Numbered from the stretch's first letter, positions 26,403 to 35,613 are shown. The stretch is DNA of 64,000 bases from Verrucomicrobiota bacterium (GCA_016871415.1 VHDL01000010.1:19467-83466), one strand, 5' to 3'. Notes: a model not told the origin generated them from the letters alone. Program-made: numbers and translations.

Positions 26403-28907
26403 ATGTCCACCCCGCGCCCCGCCAACCGTTCCTATTCCACGGAAGCCTTGGAAAGGTGGTTCGCATCCTTGCCCGAGGATTGGGAAGGTTGCTTCGAAGC
26501 CACCGATCTCGAGGAGGGGCGGCGCATCTACACGGAAGGCATGGTCCGGTCGCTTGAACTGAGGCCCGATGCCGCCGAAGCGGTGACCCGGACCGACGCC
26601 CTGACGGTGCGTGCCGTCATCGAACTCACCGACAGCCAGCTTGAATGGCGCACCTCGCTGCCCGAGGAGGAGAACGGCGCCCCGTTCGCCATCGCTGCGA
26701 TGTACGAGGTGGAGGAACTGCTGGCCGACGAGATACCCGCTATCGACGATTCCGCCTCCGTCCAACCGGCGGTGGCCGTGCCCGAGCCAGAACGCAAGGA
26801 GACCGGCAGCAAGACCTCGCTCAAACTGCAAGTCAGCTTCATCCTGACTTCGCAGGGGCTGACCGCCGCCGCCGCATGGACCGGACGTGGAGGCCAGAGT
26901 CTCAACTGCTTCGGTCCGGGCGCGATTCCGGGCGACGAACTTTCGGACGAGCAGCGCCAGACGCTCTTCAGGTTCAGCACGGTGGCCCATCGGGCCGGCT
27001 TCGTCTACGCGAAGGCCTCCGGACAGTGGGCGATCGACAACATTGGAAGGATTGAGCGGTTCGTGCGCGAAGACCTTGGCGATTGGCGCAGGCGCTTTAA
27101 GCTAGTCGGCGAGGCGGCCCTCAACATCTTCCGTAACGAACAGCTCCAGGTGGCGGTCGACGCCGAGGCGGAATCGACCGAGGACGGCAGGTCCTTCCGG
27201 CTGAACTGGCGGCTCAAGGCCGGCAGCCACCGTCTTCTGGCCGACGAGCAGAAACTTCTCCTCAAGGCCGGCGGCCGTCCAGTCATCCTCCCGGGCAAGG
27301 GCGTCGTGGCCTACAACGCCGCGGTGGCCGATTTCTCCGAGGACTGGAGGGCCAAGGACGGCGAGGTGCCGCGCTACCTGCTGCTGTCGCTCTTCGACCA
27401 TGCCGCGGTCGGGGCGTTGCGGCTCAACGACGACCTGCGTGAGTGGAAGGACCGGCTGCTGCAGGAGCCCGAGCCGTCCGACCGTCTCCCCGCCCATCTT
27501 CGCCCTTATCAGGCCAAGGGCGTCGCCTGGCTCGGCCGCCTCTGCGATCTGGGCGCCCACCCGCTACTGGCCGACGAGATGGGTCTCGGCAAGACCATCC
27601 AGGTGCTCGCCCTGCTGGCCTCGCGGCCCGCGGGAGAGAGGTCCATCATCGTCTGCCCCGCGAGCGTCATCCCCGTCTGGCTGGGTGAGATTCGCCGATT
27701 CCACCCCGAACTCAGCGCCTCCGTGCTCACCGCCGAGGACGACTTCGCCCGCAGGCCCGAGGTCCGAATCTGGGTTTCCAGCTACACCCAGCTCAGGCGT
27801 CACGCCGAGCTCCTCCCGAGGGCGCGGTTCGGTTACGCCGTGCTCGACGAAGCCCAGGCCATCAAGAATCCCGAATCCAAGACGACGCAGACCTGCGTCC
27901 TCATCCAGTCCGACCATCGCATCGCCATCACTGGCACGCCCTTGGAGAACCGCCCCACGGACCTCTGGGCCATCTTCCGTTTCCTCATGCCCGGACTGCT
28001 CGGCAAGCGGGCCAACTTTGAGCGCATGATGCTGCGCGACCCCCAGTCCGGCCTGGGGAAGGTCCGAAGGCAGGTCAGCCCCTTCATTCTGAGGCGGCTC
28101 AAGCGTCACGTGGCCGCCGACATCCCGCCCAAGATGGAGGTCATGCTTCCGTGCCCGCTCACGCACGAGCAGAGGGCCCTCTATCAGCATCTCACCCAGG
28201 GCAGCGGACTCACGGGAGAGCTGGCCGGACTGCTCTCCCGGGACGCCACCTCGGTGCTGACGCTGCTCATGCGGCTGCGCCAGGTCTGCTGCGACCCGGG
28301 CCTGCTGCCCGAAAATTCCTGCTGCCCCTCCGCCCATTCCGGCAAGGTCACGATGCTCATGTCCAAACTGGCCGAAGTGGCGGCCAACGGGTCCAAGGCC
28401 GTGGTCTTCTCGCAGTTCGTCTCGCTGATCGAACGCGTCAAATCATCTCTTGCACGCGAGCTGCCTCAGCTGCCCGTCTTCGAGCTGACGGGTGAGACCA
28501 AGGACCGTTCTGCCCCGGTCGAGCAGTTCAAGGAGACCCGTGGGCCGGCCCTCTTCCTCGCTTCACTCAAGGCGGGCGGAACCGGCATCACCCTGAACAC
28601 TGCGGAATACGTCTTCCTGCTCGACCCCTGGTGGAATCCCGCGGTCGAGGCCCAGGCGGTCGACCGTGTCCACCGCATCGGCCAGAAGAATCCGGTGCTG
28701 ATTTACCGGATGATCTCCCCGGGCACGGTCGAAGAGCGCATCGAGGAGCTCAAGCAGGAGAAGCGCGAACTCTTCTCGACGGTGGTCGGCGACATCCCGG
28801 ACATGACGGACTGGACGCGGCACTTCTCCTCGATCGAGGCGCTCATCCGTCTCAGCGACTCTCCGGCGGCCTCCGAGTCCGCCCAGGAGCGCGACGCCGA
28901 GGCCTGA
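26403..28907 (+). CDS. SNF2 family DEAD-like helicase
   Basis: This is an 834-residue helicase from the ATG at 26403 (MSTPRPANRS); the frame upstream runs back into sucA and is rejected. The C-terminal half is a complete SNF2 ATPase: LLADEMGLGKTIQVLALLA (motif I), VLDEAQAIKNPESK (II), AITGTPLENRPTDLWAIF (III), KAGGTGITLNTAEYVFLLDPWW (V) and QAVDRVHRIGQKNPV (VI). The N-terminal 400 residues are variable. Residues about 79-108 look like a SWIM zinc finger that has lost its Cys and His ligands. These proteins remodel DNA-bound complexes; the bacterial role is poorly known. A weak promoter TTGAGT-17-TTTACT lies at 26361-26389. Confidence 0.88.
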   Translation: MSTPRPANRSYSTEALERWFASLPEDWEGCFEATDLEEGRRIYTEGMVRSLELRPDAAEAVTRTDALTVRAVIELTDSQLEWRTSLPEEENGAPFAIAAMYEVEELLADEIPAIDDSASVQPAVAVPEPERKETGSKTSLKLQVSFILTSQGLTAAAAWTGRGGQSLNCFGPGAIPGDELSDEQRQTLFRFSTVAHRAGFVYAKASGQWAIDNIGRIERFVREDLGDWRRRFKLVGEAALNIFRNEQLQVAVDAEAESTEDGRSFRLNWRLKAGSHRLLADEQKLLLKAGGRPVILPGKGVVAYNAAVADFSEDWRAKDGEVPRYLLLSLFDHAAVGALRLNDDLREWKDRLLQEPEPSDRLPAHLRPYQAKGVAWLGRLCDLGAHPLLADEMGLGKTIQVLALLASRPAGERSIIVCPASVIPVWLGEIRRFHPELSASVLTAEDDFARRPEVRIWVSSYTQLRRHAELLPRARFGYAVLDEAQAIKNPESKTTQTCVLIQSDHRIAITGTPLENRPTDLWAIFRFLMPGLLGKRANFERMMLRDPQSGLGKVRRQVSPFILRRLKRHVAADIPPKMEVMLPCPLTHEQRALYQHLTQGSGLTGELAGLLSRDATSVLTLLMRLRQVCCDPGLLPENSCCPSAHSGKVTMLMSKLAEVAANGSKAVVFSQFVSLIERVKSSLARELPQLPVFELTGETKDRSAPVEQFKETRGPALFLASLKAGGTGITLNTAEYVFLLDPWWNPAVEAQAVDRVHRIGQKNPVLIYRMISPGTVEERIEELKQEKRELFSTVVGDIPDMTDWTRHFSSIEALIRLSDSPAASESAQERDAEA

Positions 28908-28908
28908 G

Positions 28909-30288
28909 TCACTTCGCGGTCAGGTCGTACTCGGTGGCGCCGGTGACGGTCACCTCGGCGAATTCGCCGACGGGAAGCGTCCTGGGCACGCGCACCGTGC
29001 CGTCGATCTCCATCGCGTCGCCTTCGCCACGGGCGACGCCTGGACTCTCGACGAGCACGCGCAGGCGTCGGCCGACCTGGGACTTTCCTCGTTCCCTGGA
29101 AAGCCGCTGCAGTAGGGTCATGGCCCGCGCGTGGCGATCGGCCTTCACCTCATCGGAGAGGTGTCCGTCCATGCGGTCCGCCTTGGTGCCTTCCTCCTTG
29201 GAATACTTGAAGACCCCGACGCGGTCGAAGCGGGCCTCCTCCAGGAAGCCTAGCAGCTCGCTGAAGTCCTCCTCGGTCTCGCCGGGGAAGCCGACGATGA
29301 AGGTGGTGCGTATAGCGATGTCCGGGACGCCGGAGCGGATCCTCCGGATGAGGTCGCGGATGTAGGCGCCGTCGGTTTCCCGCTGCATCGCGGTCAGCAT
29401 GCGGTCGGAGACGTGCTGGAGGGGGATGTCGACGTATCTGGCCACATGCCGTGAGGCGGCGATGGTCTCAATCAGTTCGTCGCTCCAGTGCGCCGGATGG
29501 GTGTAGAGGAGCCGGATCCAGAAATCGCCTTCAATCCGGTCCAGTTCGCGGAGTAGCGAGGCCAGGGACTCCCCCTTGGACGAGTCGACCTTGCTGCGGG
29601 GTCCCGGACGGACGTCGGTCCAGCGGTCCATGCCGAAGAAGGTGGTGTCCTGGGAGATGAGGTTGATCTCCTTGACCCCTTCGGCGACCAGCCGGCGGAC
29701 CTCCTTGACCACAGACTCTACAGTCCGGCTGCGGTGCCTGCCACGGATGCGGGGGATGATGCAGAAGGAGCAGGGGTGGTTACAGCCCTCGGCAATCTTG
29801 ACGTAGGCGGCATGACGCGGCGTGAGACGCACGCGCGGCGTGTCGAAGTCGGGGATGTAGGTGGTGGTTTTGGCCAGGAACTCCGTCCGTCCGGCCTCGC
29901 CCCCCATGACCTTGCGGATGACCGGCACGATGTTGGCCACCTGGTCGAGTCCGATGAAGGCGTCCACGGCGGGCAGTTCCACGCGGCCCATGGCGCCTTC
30001 GACGACGGGGAGGGCGCCCTGGTAGCGCTGTGACATGCAGCCGGCCACGATGAGCTTCTGCCCCTTGCGTCGGGCGGTGGCCTTGCCGTCGCTCATCTCG
30101 TAGATGGCCTCGAGGGCCTCGTGCTTGGAGGCGTCGATGAAAGAGCAGGTGTTGACGATCACGACGTCCGCCTCGGAGGCGTCGGGCGTCATGGACATCC
30201 CGGCGCCGGCCAGGTGACCGATCATGATCTCGGAATCGATGAGGTTCTTGGCGCAGCCGAGCGAGACGAGGCCTACTTTAACGGACAT
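28909..30288 (-). CDS. rimO: Ribosomal protein S12 methylthiotransferase
   Basis: This is a radical SAM enzyme that adds a methylthio group to an Asp of ribosomal protein S12. Domains in order: an N-terminal UPF0004 domain starting MSVKVGLVSLGCAKNLIDSE, the radical SAM domain with AEGCNHPCSFCIIPRIRGRH (CxxxCxxC cluster), and a C-terminal TRAM domain ending VTVTGATEYDLTAK. The ATG at 30288 gives 459 residues, close to the family's normal length; the frame further upstream is not homologous. It lies tail to tail with the SNF2 gene, one base apart. Distinguished from MiaB by the VKVGLVSLGCAKN start. Confidence 0.93.
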   Translation of the reverse strand: MSVKVGLVSLGCAKNLIDSEIMIGHLAGAGMSMTPDASEADVVIVNTCSFIDASKHEALEAIYEMSDGKATARRKGQKLIVAGCMSQRYQGALPVVEGAMGRVELPAVDAFIGLDQVANIVPVIRKVMGGEAGRTEFLAKTTTYIPDFDTPRVRLTPRHAAYVKIAEGCNHPCSFCIIPRIRGRHRSRTVESVVKEVRRLVAEGVKEINLISQDTTFFGMDRWTDVRPGPRSKVDSSKGESLASLLRELDRIEGDFWIRLLYTHPAHWSDELIETIAASRHVARYVDIPLQHVSDRMLTAMQRETDGAYIRDLIRRIRSGVPDIAIRTTFIVGFPGETEEDFSELLGFLEEARFDRVGVFKYSKEEGTKADRMDGHLSDEVKADRHARAMTLLQRLSRERGKSQVGRRLRVLVESPGVARGEGDAMEIDGTVRVPRTLPVGEFAEVTVTGATEYDLTAK

Positions 30289-30328
30289 GGGCTGAATGGA
30301 GCAGGGTTTCCGAGGAAGGCAACCCGGC

Positions 30329-31162
30329 TCACAGCCCCAGCCAAGCCTCGGCCGGCACTTCCTGCGGTCTGGCAGTGGGTCCCAGTCCGTAGGCGCCGAG
30401 TCCAGCCAGCCACGCCCTGACGTCCGCAGCTTCCGGGAAAAGGGTGCGCACCGAGGCACCGAGCTGCTTGCGACGCAGGGTGAAGAGCATGCGCGCAACC
30501 TCGCGGGCGCGGGGGCTCAGCCGTCGCGCGTCCGGACGCCGACGCAGCGCCAGCAGGCAGGAGTCGACCTTCGGCGGAGGGTTGAAGGACTGTCCGGGCA
30601 CGGGGTGGATGCGCACTTTCTCAAACGCCAGCGACACCTGCGCTGTGGCCGCGGACCAATGGGCCCCTCCGACCTGAGCGGTGAGTCGCTCGGCCGCCTC
30701 CCTCTGGAGCATGAGCACCATGACCGAGGGGTGAGGCCCCCGGCACACCGCATCCATCCAGGGAGTCGAGATCGCGTAGGGCAGGTTGGCGATCACCTTG
30801 AAGGAGCCGTCCGCCGGATCGCGCAGGTCGGCCAGCGGGCTTTCGACTGCATCACCCTCCACAAGGAAGAATCCATGGCCCAGCTTTTCGGCCATGAACT
30901 CACGTAGGTGGGCGGCCATCGCGGGGTCGGCCTCGACGGCGTGGACCTCGGCACCAGCGGTCAGTAGGGTGCGCGTCAGTGTCCCCAGGCCGGGGCCCAC
31001 TTCAACGACGACGTCCCCAGCCCTGACGTCTCCGAGCTCCAGTGACTTGCGGACGATGTTTCCGTCGACGAGGTAGTTCTGCCCGAGGGCATGCCTGGGG
31101 CGGTGGCCCAGCCGTGATAGCAGTTCCTTGGTCTCTCGGACTGAAAGGGGGCCTTCCTTCAT
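30329..31162 (-). CDS. rsmA: 16S rRNA dimethyladenosine transferase
   Basis: This is a 277-residue KsgA/RsmA enzyme that dimethylates the two adjacent adenines near the 3' end of 16S rRNA. It shows HALGQNYLVDGNIVRKSLEL, the SAM-binding VVVEVGPGLGTLTRTLL, and the catalytic NLPYAISTPWMD. The C-terminal domain contains the usual PGQSFNPPPKVDSCLL. The start ATG shares ATGA with the trpC stop. It precedes rimO by 40 bases, a small ribosome-modification pair. Confidence 0.94.
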   Translation of the reverse strand: MKEGPLSVRETKELLSRLGHRPRHALGQNYLVDGNIVRKSLELGDVRAGDVVVEVGPGLGTLTRTLLTAGAEVHAVEADPAMAAHLREFMAEKLGHGFFLVEGDAVESPLADLRDPADGSFKVIANLPYAISTPWMDAVCRGPHPSVMVLMLQREAAERLTAQVGGAHWSAATAQVSLAFEKVRIHPVPGQSFNPPPKVDSCLLALRRRPDARRLSPRAREVARMLFTLRRKQLGASVRTLFPEAADVRAWLAGLGAYGLGPTARPQEVPAEAWLGL

Positions 31163-31947
31163 GCTTCACGGAAGGAACGCAGCAGGGCGGCGGGGTCCGT
31201 TGCCCGCATCAGCGATTCGCCCACGAGCAGCGCCTCCGCGCCGGCGGCGCGCATCCGGGCCGCATCCTCGGCCGTCTTGATGCCGCTTTCCGCGACCTTA
31301 AGCACTGTGCCGGGCATGCGGGGGATCACGCGTTCGGCGAAGGTAAGGTCGATCTCGAAGGTGGAAAGGTTGCGGTTGTTCACTCCGACCATGTCAGGAT
31401 TGTGACGCAGGGCCCGCTCAAGCTCATGCTCGTCATGGACCTCGAAGAGGACGTCGAGCCCGGTAAGACGGGCCGCATGATGGATGGGGCGGATTTCGGC
31501 GTCGGTCAGACCACGCACAATGATGAGGATGCAGCGGGCTCCGGCCCGGGCGGCCTCGAGCACCTGCCAGGGGTGGACCATGAAGTCCTTACGGATGCAG
31601 GGGAGGGGACGGGCGCGCGTGGACTGGTCCCTAACCACGGAATCAAGGTCGGCCAGCGAGCCCCTGAAGTAGGCGGACTCCGTCAGCACCGAAAGGCAGT
31701 CCGCACCCGCGTCGGCGTAGAGCCTGGCCTGAGCGACAGCATCCACCTCGGTGCGGATGGTTCCCACGCTGGGAGAGGCCCGCTTGACCTCGGCGATGAT
31801 GGTCAGACGCCCGGGTGCGGCAAGGGAAGCGCGGAAACCGGGACCACGGGGCCCGGGGAGGGAGGAGAGTTCCTCATCCGTGACGGGCCGCACGCGGTCG
31901 GCAATCTCCCGACGCTTGGCGTCCATGATTTCGGTCAGCCGGTCCAC
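31159..31947 (-). CDS. trpC: Indole-3-glycerol phosphate synthase
   Basis: This is a TIM-barrel enzyme of tryptophan synthesis, 262 residues from the GTG at 31947 (DRLTEIMDAKRREIADR), the normal beginning for TrpC; an ATG at 31926 would shorten it by seven residues. Motifs: IIAEVKRASPSVGTI with the catalytic Lys, RKDFMVHPWQVLEA, GVNNRNLSTFEIDL, VAESGIKTAEDA and EALLVGESLMRA. No other trp gene lies nearby. It is the first gene of the trpC-rsmA-rimO run and diverges from mazG with 73 bases between. Confidence 0.93.
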   Translation of the reverse strand: MDRLTEIMDAKRREIADRVRPVTDEELSSLPGPRGPGFRASLAAPGRLTIIAEVKRASPSVGTIRTEVDAVAQARLYADAGADCLSVLTESAYFRGSLADLDSVVRDQSTRARPLPCIRKDFMVHPWQVLEAARAGARCILIIVRGLTDAEIRPIHHAARLTGLDVLFEVHDEHELERALRHNPDMVGVNNRNLSTFEIDLTFAERVIPRMPGTVLKVAESGIKTAEDAARMRAAGAEALLVGESLMRATDPAALLRSFREA

Positions 31948-32020
31948 GCACCACCGAAAGCCCGCGCGGGGAGTCTGGCAATCGTTTTGACTCCCTCGCC
32001 GGTCGGGTTCTCCTAACCCC

Positions 32021-32671
32021 ATGACCGGCATCGAGGCGCTTCTCAGGACCACCGCCAGACTCCGTGCTCCCGACGGCTGCCCCTGGGACCGTGAGCAGAC
32101 CCACCGGAGCATCTGCGACTGTCTGGTCGAGGAAGTCTGCGAGCTCCTGCAGGCCATCGACCGCGAGGATGATGCAAACCTGAGGGAGGAACTGGGTGAC
32201 CTGCTCTTCCACGTCGTGCTGCACGCCCAGATGGCCTCCGAATCGGGCAGGTTCGATTTCGACGCGGTCGCCCATGAGGTGAACGAAAAGATGGTACGGC
32301 GTCATCCCCACGTTTTCGGTGAGGGCGTCAGGCTCTCCGACTCCGAGGCGGTGATCCGCCAGTGGGAGCAGATTAAGCTGAAGGAGAAAGGAACCCCCGC
32401 CGCCAGTCCTTTCAATGAGCTGCCGCCGGCGCTCAATTCCATCCTCCGCGCGCGCGAAGTCTGGAAGCAAGTGCGGAAGAAGTCCTTGAATCCTGGCGAC
32501 TCGGTCGATGGCGGGCAAGTCGCGGCGGAGGCCGCCCGGCTCGACGAGGCTTCCGCCGGCCGCGCCCTGTTCGCGCTCGTGGCCGCCTGCCGTGACGCCG
32601 GCATCGATCCCGACTCCGCCTTGCGGAGGCACACCGACAGGGTGATGAAAGCCTGCGGGGGCGGCGCCTGA
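32021..32671 (+). CDS. mazG: Nucleoside triphosphate pyrophosphohydrolase MazG
   Basis: This is a 216-residue all-helical NTP pyrophosphatase. The first MazG domain is complete: RLRAPDGCPWDREQTHRSI, LVEEVCELLQAI and REELGDLLFHVVLHAQMA supply the metal-binding ExxE and ExxD residues, followed by VRRHPHVFGEG. The second domain is reduced (ELPPALNSILRAREVWKQV onward) and the protein is about 45 residues shorter than E. coli MazG. It cleans non-canonical NTPs and can affect ppGpp level. Start of a plus-strand run with the YgjP-like, Nudix and DUF374 genes. Confidence 0.92.
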   Translation: MTGIEALLRTTARLRAPDGCPWDREQTHRSICDCLVEEVCELLQAIDREDDANLREELGDLLFHVVLHAQMASESGRFDFDAVAHEVNEKMVRRHPHVFGEGVRLSDSEAVIRQWEQIKLKEKGTPAASPFNELPPALNSILRAREVWKQVRKKSLNPGDSVDGGQVAAEAARLDEASAGRALFALVAACRDAGIDPDSALRRHTDRVMKACGGGA

Positions 32672-32674
32672 CCC

Positions 32675-33403
32675 ATGCGGGGCGCCGGCCAGCCGATCAC
32701 GGTGCACGTCGGTGGGCGTGAGACCCACGTCTGGCCGAGGATTTCCGAGCGCTCGCTTCGGATGCGCCTGAGCGTGAAGCCCGGACCTAAAGTGGTCCTT
32801 TCGTATCCGCCCCATGCGACCCACGCCTCGGCGATCACCTTCCTGAAGGACAATCTCGGCTGGCTGGAGCGCGCCCTGGGTCGCTCTCGCGCCGTGCAGC
32901 CTTCGCTGCTTCGGCATCTTGAGAGATTTCCCTGGATGACCCATGACGACCGTCTGCTGGACGTGCGCATCGAGACCGCCGGCCGCATCCTCGTGAGGAT
33001 GGACCAGGAGGAGGACGCCGTGACGCTGGCGCTGCCTGTCGAGCGGCGTGACCTCGCCGCCGCTAAGGCCGTACGCCGCGCCGCGGAGGATGGACTGTGC
33101 AGGGCGGTGAGCAGGCTCGGTCGCCTGACCGGAGTCGCCTTCGCCGACGTGACCGTGCGGGATCAGACGTCCCGTTGGGGGTCGTGTTCAGCCAGCGGAT
33201 CACTTTCGCTCAACTGGAGGCTGGTGCTGCTTCCGCCCAAGCTGCACGACCATGTGATCCTGCACGAGCTGGCCCATCGCAGGCACATGGACCATTCCGA
33301 CCGGTTCTGGGCCCAGCTGGCCGCCTGGGATCCTGACTGGAAGAAGCACGACCGTGAGCTCACCAGAAGCTGGTCGGTCATTATGGACCTGGGTCGCGCA
33401 TGA
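32675..33403 (+). CDS. YgjP-like (SprT-like) zinc metalloprotease family protein
   Basis: This is a 242-residue protein with the YgjP/WLM pattern: an N-terminal beta-rich half (SLRMRLSVKPGPKVVLSYPP), VRDQTSRWGSCSASGSLSLNWRLVLLPP, and the zinc site VILHELAHRRHMDHSDRFWAQL, where HELAH and the following His are ligands. The family is predicted to be metal-dependent peptidases of unknown target. It begins 3 bases after mazG and overlaps the Nudix gene by 4 bases (ATGA). Confidence 0.82.
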   Translation: MRGAGQPITVHVGGRETHVWPRISERSLRMRLSVKPGPKVVLSYPPHATHASAITFLKDNLGWLERALGRSRAVQPSLLRHLERFPWMTHDDRLLDVRIETAGRILVRMDQEEDAVTLALPVERRDLAAAKAVRRAAEDGLCRAVSRLGRLTGVAFADVTVRDQTSRWGSCSASGSLSLNWRLVLLPPKLHDHVILHELAHRRHMDHSDRFWAQLAAWDPDWKKHDRELTRSWSVIMDLGRA

Positions 33404-33963
33404 GCGTCGTCCGCGCTGCGCAGAGTCCCGACGAAAGGTTCGACGTCGTCGACGAGCACGACCGCGTCATCGGCGTGGCCGAGCGTGGCGAAGTCCACCG
33501 CCTCGGACTGCGTCACCGGGCCGTGCACATCTTCTGGGCATCCTCCCGTGGCCTGGTCTGTCTCCAACGCCGATCGTATTCCAAGGATTCGTCGCCGGGC
33601 CTGCTCAGTTCATCCTGCGCCGGCCATGTCGATTCCGGTGAGACCTACTTGCGGGCCGCCGTCAGGGAGTTCCGCGAGGAACTGGGGATTACGCTCAGCG
33701 CCGACGATCTGCTCGAAGTGGATTACGCGTCCTGTCACCCGGAGCTCGGCAATGAGTTCGTGAGGACCTACGTCGTGCGGGGCGACTGGCGTCCCGCCCC
33801 CTCAGGCAGCGAGGTTGACTCCCTGATCTGGCGCAGCCCCCCGGAAGTTATCGCATGGGTCGCGACCGAGCCCGCGCTTTTCGCCAGCCCGCTCCATCAC
33901 CTGCTTGCGCGGGACGCCGTCGAAAAGGCCTTCCGGGCACTAGGAGATTGTCACGCTTCGTGA
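33400..33963 (+). CDS. Nudix hydrolase
   Basis: This is a 187-residue protein with a complete Nudix box, GHVDSGETYLRAAVREFREELGI, corresponding to Gx5Ex7REUxEExGU. The N-terminal segment FDVVDEHDRVIGVAERGEVHRLGLRHRAVHIF is like the Idi/YfcD group, which acts on isopentenyl diphosphate or related diphosphates. The catalytic residues of type I Idi isomerases are not recognisable, so hydrolysis is more likely. It overlaps the YgjP-like gene by 4 bases. Confidence 0.85.
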   Translation: MSVVRAAQSPDERFDVVDEHDRVIGVAERGEVHRLGLRHRAVHIFWASSRGLVCLQRRSYSKDSSPGLLSSSCAGHVDSGETYLRAAVREFREELGITLSADDLLEVDYASCHPELGNEFVRTYVVRGDWRPAPSGSEVDSLIWRSPPEVIAWVATEPALFASPLHHLLARDAVEKAFRALGDCHAS

Positions 33964-33981
33964 GCTGAAGGATAAAGCGCC

Positions 33982-34635
33982 GTGACCGCCTCAGCCCCCC
34001 AGTCCGCCGAAGCGCCCGAAAGGGTGCCTTGGTATCACTGGATCTGGGTCGCCCCAGTGGCCGTCCTGTTGCGTCTTTGGCTGGCGACCCTGAGGTTCCG
34101 CCCGGAACCGGTACGGGTTGAAGATGCGGGCGGTCCGCGGATCATCGTCCTCTGGCATGAGAACCTTTTCGTGACGGTGCTGGTCGTGCAGCGTTGCCTG
34201 GGCAGGAGGGTCACCGCCCTCATCAGCGCCAGCAAGGACGGCGCCTGGCTCGCGGCCTTCTACCGGATGATGGGCGTCTCCGCCGTGCGCGGTTCCTCCC
34301 ATCGGGGAGGGGTCGGGGCGCTCGTCGCGTTGACCCGTGCGGTCCGGTCGGGCTCCCATGCCGGAGTGACCCCCGACGGTCCACGCGGACCCCGAAGGAT
34401 AGTCAAGCCGGGGGTGGCCGCGCTCGCGCGTCTTACTGGCGCGCCTTTTCTCGTCCTCGGCATCCGGCACGCCTCCGCCTTGAGTCTGTCCAGCTGGGAC
34501 CGCTTCCGTCTTCCCGTGCCTTTCAGCGTGGTCGAGGTGGACATGGTCGAACTTCCCGGCCCTTCCGCCGATGAGTCCGACGAGCAGGTGACCGCCCGGC
34601 TGGGGTCGTGCCTGGGCAGGCTCAGCCCCGATTGA
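33982..34635 (+). CDS. DUF374 lysophospholipid acyltransferase-like protein
   Basis: This is a 217-residue protein with a hydrophobic N-terminal segment (about residues 20-37) and the DUF374 signature: RIIVLWHENLFVTVLVV, TALISASKDGAWLAAFYRMMG, VRGSSHRGGVGAL and GVTPDGPRGPRRIVKPG. WHE takes the place of the HxxxxD acyltransferase motif. DUF374 proteins are relatives of LpxL-type acyltransferases and often occur near lipid A or lipoprotein genes. The end overlaps ribE on the other strand by 14 bases. Confidence 0.8.
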   Translation: MTASAPQSAEAPERVPWYHWIWVAPVAVLLRLWLATLRFRPEPVRVEDAGGPRIIVLWHENLFVTVLVVQRCLGRRVTALISASKDGAWLAAFYRMMGVSAVRGSSHRGGVGALVALTRAVRSGSHAGVTPDGPRGPRRIVKPGVAALARLTGAPFLVLGIRHASALSLSSWDRFRLPVPFSVVEVDMVELPGPSADESDEQVTARLGSCLGRLSPD

Positions 34636-35221
34636 CGGGACCGAGCAGCTTCTCGGCATACTTGGCCAGAAGGTCCGACTCGAGGTTGATCCGATCGCCG
34701 GCTTTTCTTTCCGCCAGGTTGGTGCAGGTGAAGGTATGCGGGATGATCCAGATGGTGAAGCCGTCGTCAGCGACTCCGGCCACCGTCAGTGACATACCGT
34801 CCACCGTGACGCAGCCTTTGAGCACGATGTGACGCATCACGCCTGGCGGCGCCGTGACCACAAGCTTCCAATCCCCGCCGACCTGAGCGAAGGAGGCGAC
34901 CGATCCGCAGCCGTCGACATGTCCGGTGACGAAATGACCGCCCATGCGGTCCGTGGGACGGAGGCTGGGCTCGAGATTGACCCGGAGGCCGGGCTTGAGG
35001 TCGCCGAGGTTCGTGAGACGGAGCGTCTCCTCCAGCAGGTCGAAGGATCCGCCGTCGGTCAGCTTTTCGGACACCGTGAGGCAGCACCCGTTGACGGCGA
35101 TGCTGGCACCGACCTCCGCCCGTGCGACGACGTCAGACCGGACCGTGAGCCTGGCTCCGCCGTTTTCGCGGGACTGGATTCGGACGACCTTCCCGGCCTC
35201 CTTGACCAATCCCGTGAACAT
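34622..35221 (-). CDS. ribE: Riboflavin synthase, alpha subunit
   Basis: This is a 199-residue enzyme made of two lumazine-binding repeats. The first starts MFTGLVKEAGKVV and includes GASIAVNGCCLTV; the second has MGGHFVTGHVDGCGSV and KGCVTVDGMSLTVAGV. It disproportionates two 6,7-dimethyl-8-ribityllumazine molecules to riboflavin. Length agrees with the family (about 200). No other riboflavin gene is in the window. It converges on the DUF374 gene with a 14-base overlap. Confidence 0.95.
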   Translation of the reverse strand: MFTGLVKEAGKVVRIQSRENGGARLTVRSDVVARAEVGASIAVNGCCLTVSEKLTDGGSFDLLEETLRLTNLGDLKPGLRVNLEPSLRPTDRMGGHFVTGHVDGCGSVASFAQVGGDWKLVVTAPPGVMRHIVLKGCVTVDGMSLTVAGVADDGFTIWIIPHTFTCTNLAERKAGDRINLESDLLAKYAEKLLGPVNRG

Positions 35222-35260
35222 GCGGTTTAAACGAAAGGGTCCGTCACCGGCCCCGGGGGA

Positions 35261-35557
35261 TCAGTTCTGCTTGCCGTCCTGCGCCCGCTTGGCCTTCTCT
35301 TCAGCCTCAATCTGGGCGCGGATGCGGTCTCGCTCTTCCTGCTCGATGTTCTTGAGTCTGGCCTGGCGACGCTCGTCCTCTTCGACGGCACTGCGAACCT
35401 CGTGTTCCACCTCTTCGGAAGCCTTCTTGAACTCGCGCTTGGCCTTGCCGAGACCGCGGGCGAGTTCGGGAATCTTAGAACCACCGAACAGCAGGAGGGC
35501 GACGGCGAGAATGGCCCAGAAAACAGGGCCGTCGAGCAAGGCGAGGGGGAGGTTCAT
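35261..35557 (-). CDS. tatA: Twin-arginine translocase subunit TatA/TatB-like
   Basis: This 98-residue protein has a short N-terminal membrane segment ([22 protein letters not shown]), then the amphipathic helix [14 protein letters not shown] and a highly charged, helical tail ending KRAQDGKQN. The [16 protein letters not shown] hinge is the TatA type. It forms the pore of the Tat system that exports folded proteins. It has 39 bases to ribE downstream; no tatC is in the window. Confidence 0.92.
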   Translation of the reverse strand: MNLPLALLDGPVFWAILAVALLLFGGSKIPELARGLGKAKREFKKASEEVEHEVRSAVEEDERRQARLKNIEQEERDRIRAQIEAEEKAKRAQDGKQN

Positions 35558-35601
35558 GGTCGGATTGCGTTTGCTGGGATGACTGAATGGTCACTATTAA
35601 C

Positions 35602-35607
35602 GAAAGG
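35602..35607 (+). promoter_or_regulatory. Shine-Dalgarno site deciding the acylphosphatase start
   Basis: GAAAGGAA lies just upstream of the ATG at 35614 with normal spacing. It sits inside a longer frame starting at 35587 and therefore argues for the shorter protein. Clear sites like this are uncommon in the window. Confidence 0.5.
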
Positions 35608-35613
35608 AACCCC

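Noticed and set aside
30289..30498. N-terminal extension of RimO
   Set aside because: The added 70 residues are Arg/Pro/Cys-rich and overlap the rsmA end. RimO homology starts exactly at 30288.
31948..32157. N-terminal extension of TrpC
   Set aside because: It would run through the intergenic space into mazG; TrpC homology begins at the GTG at 31947.
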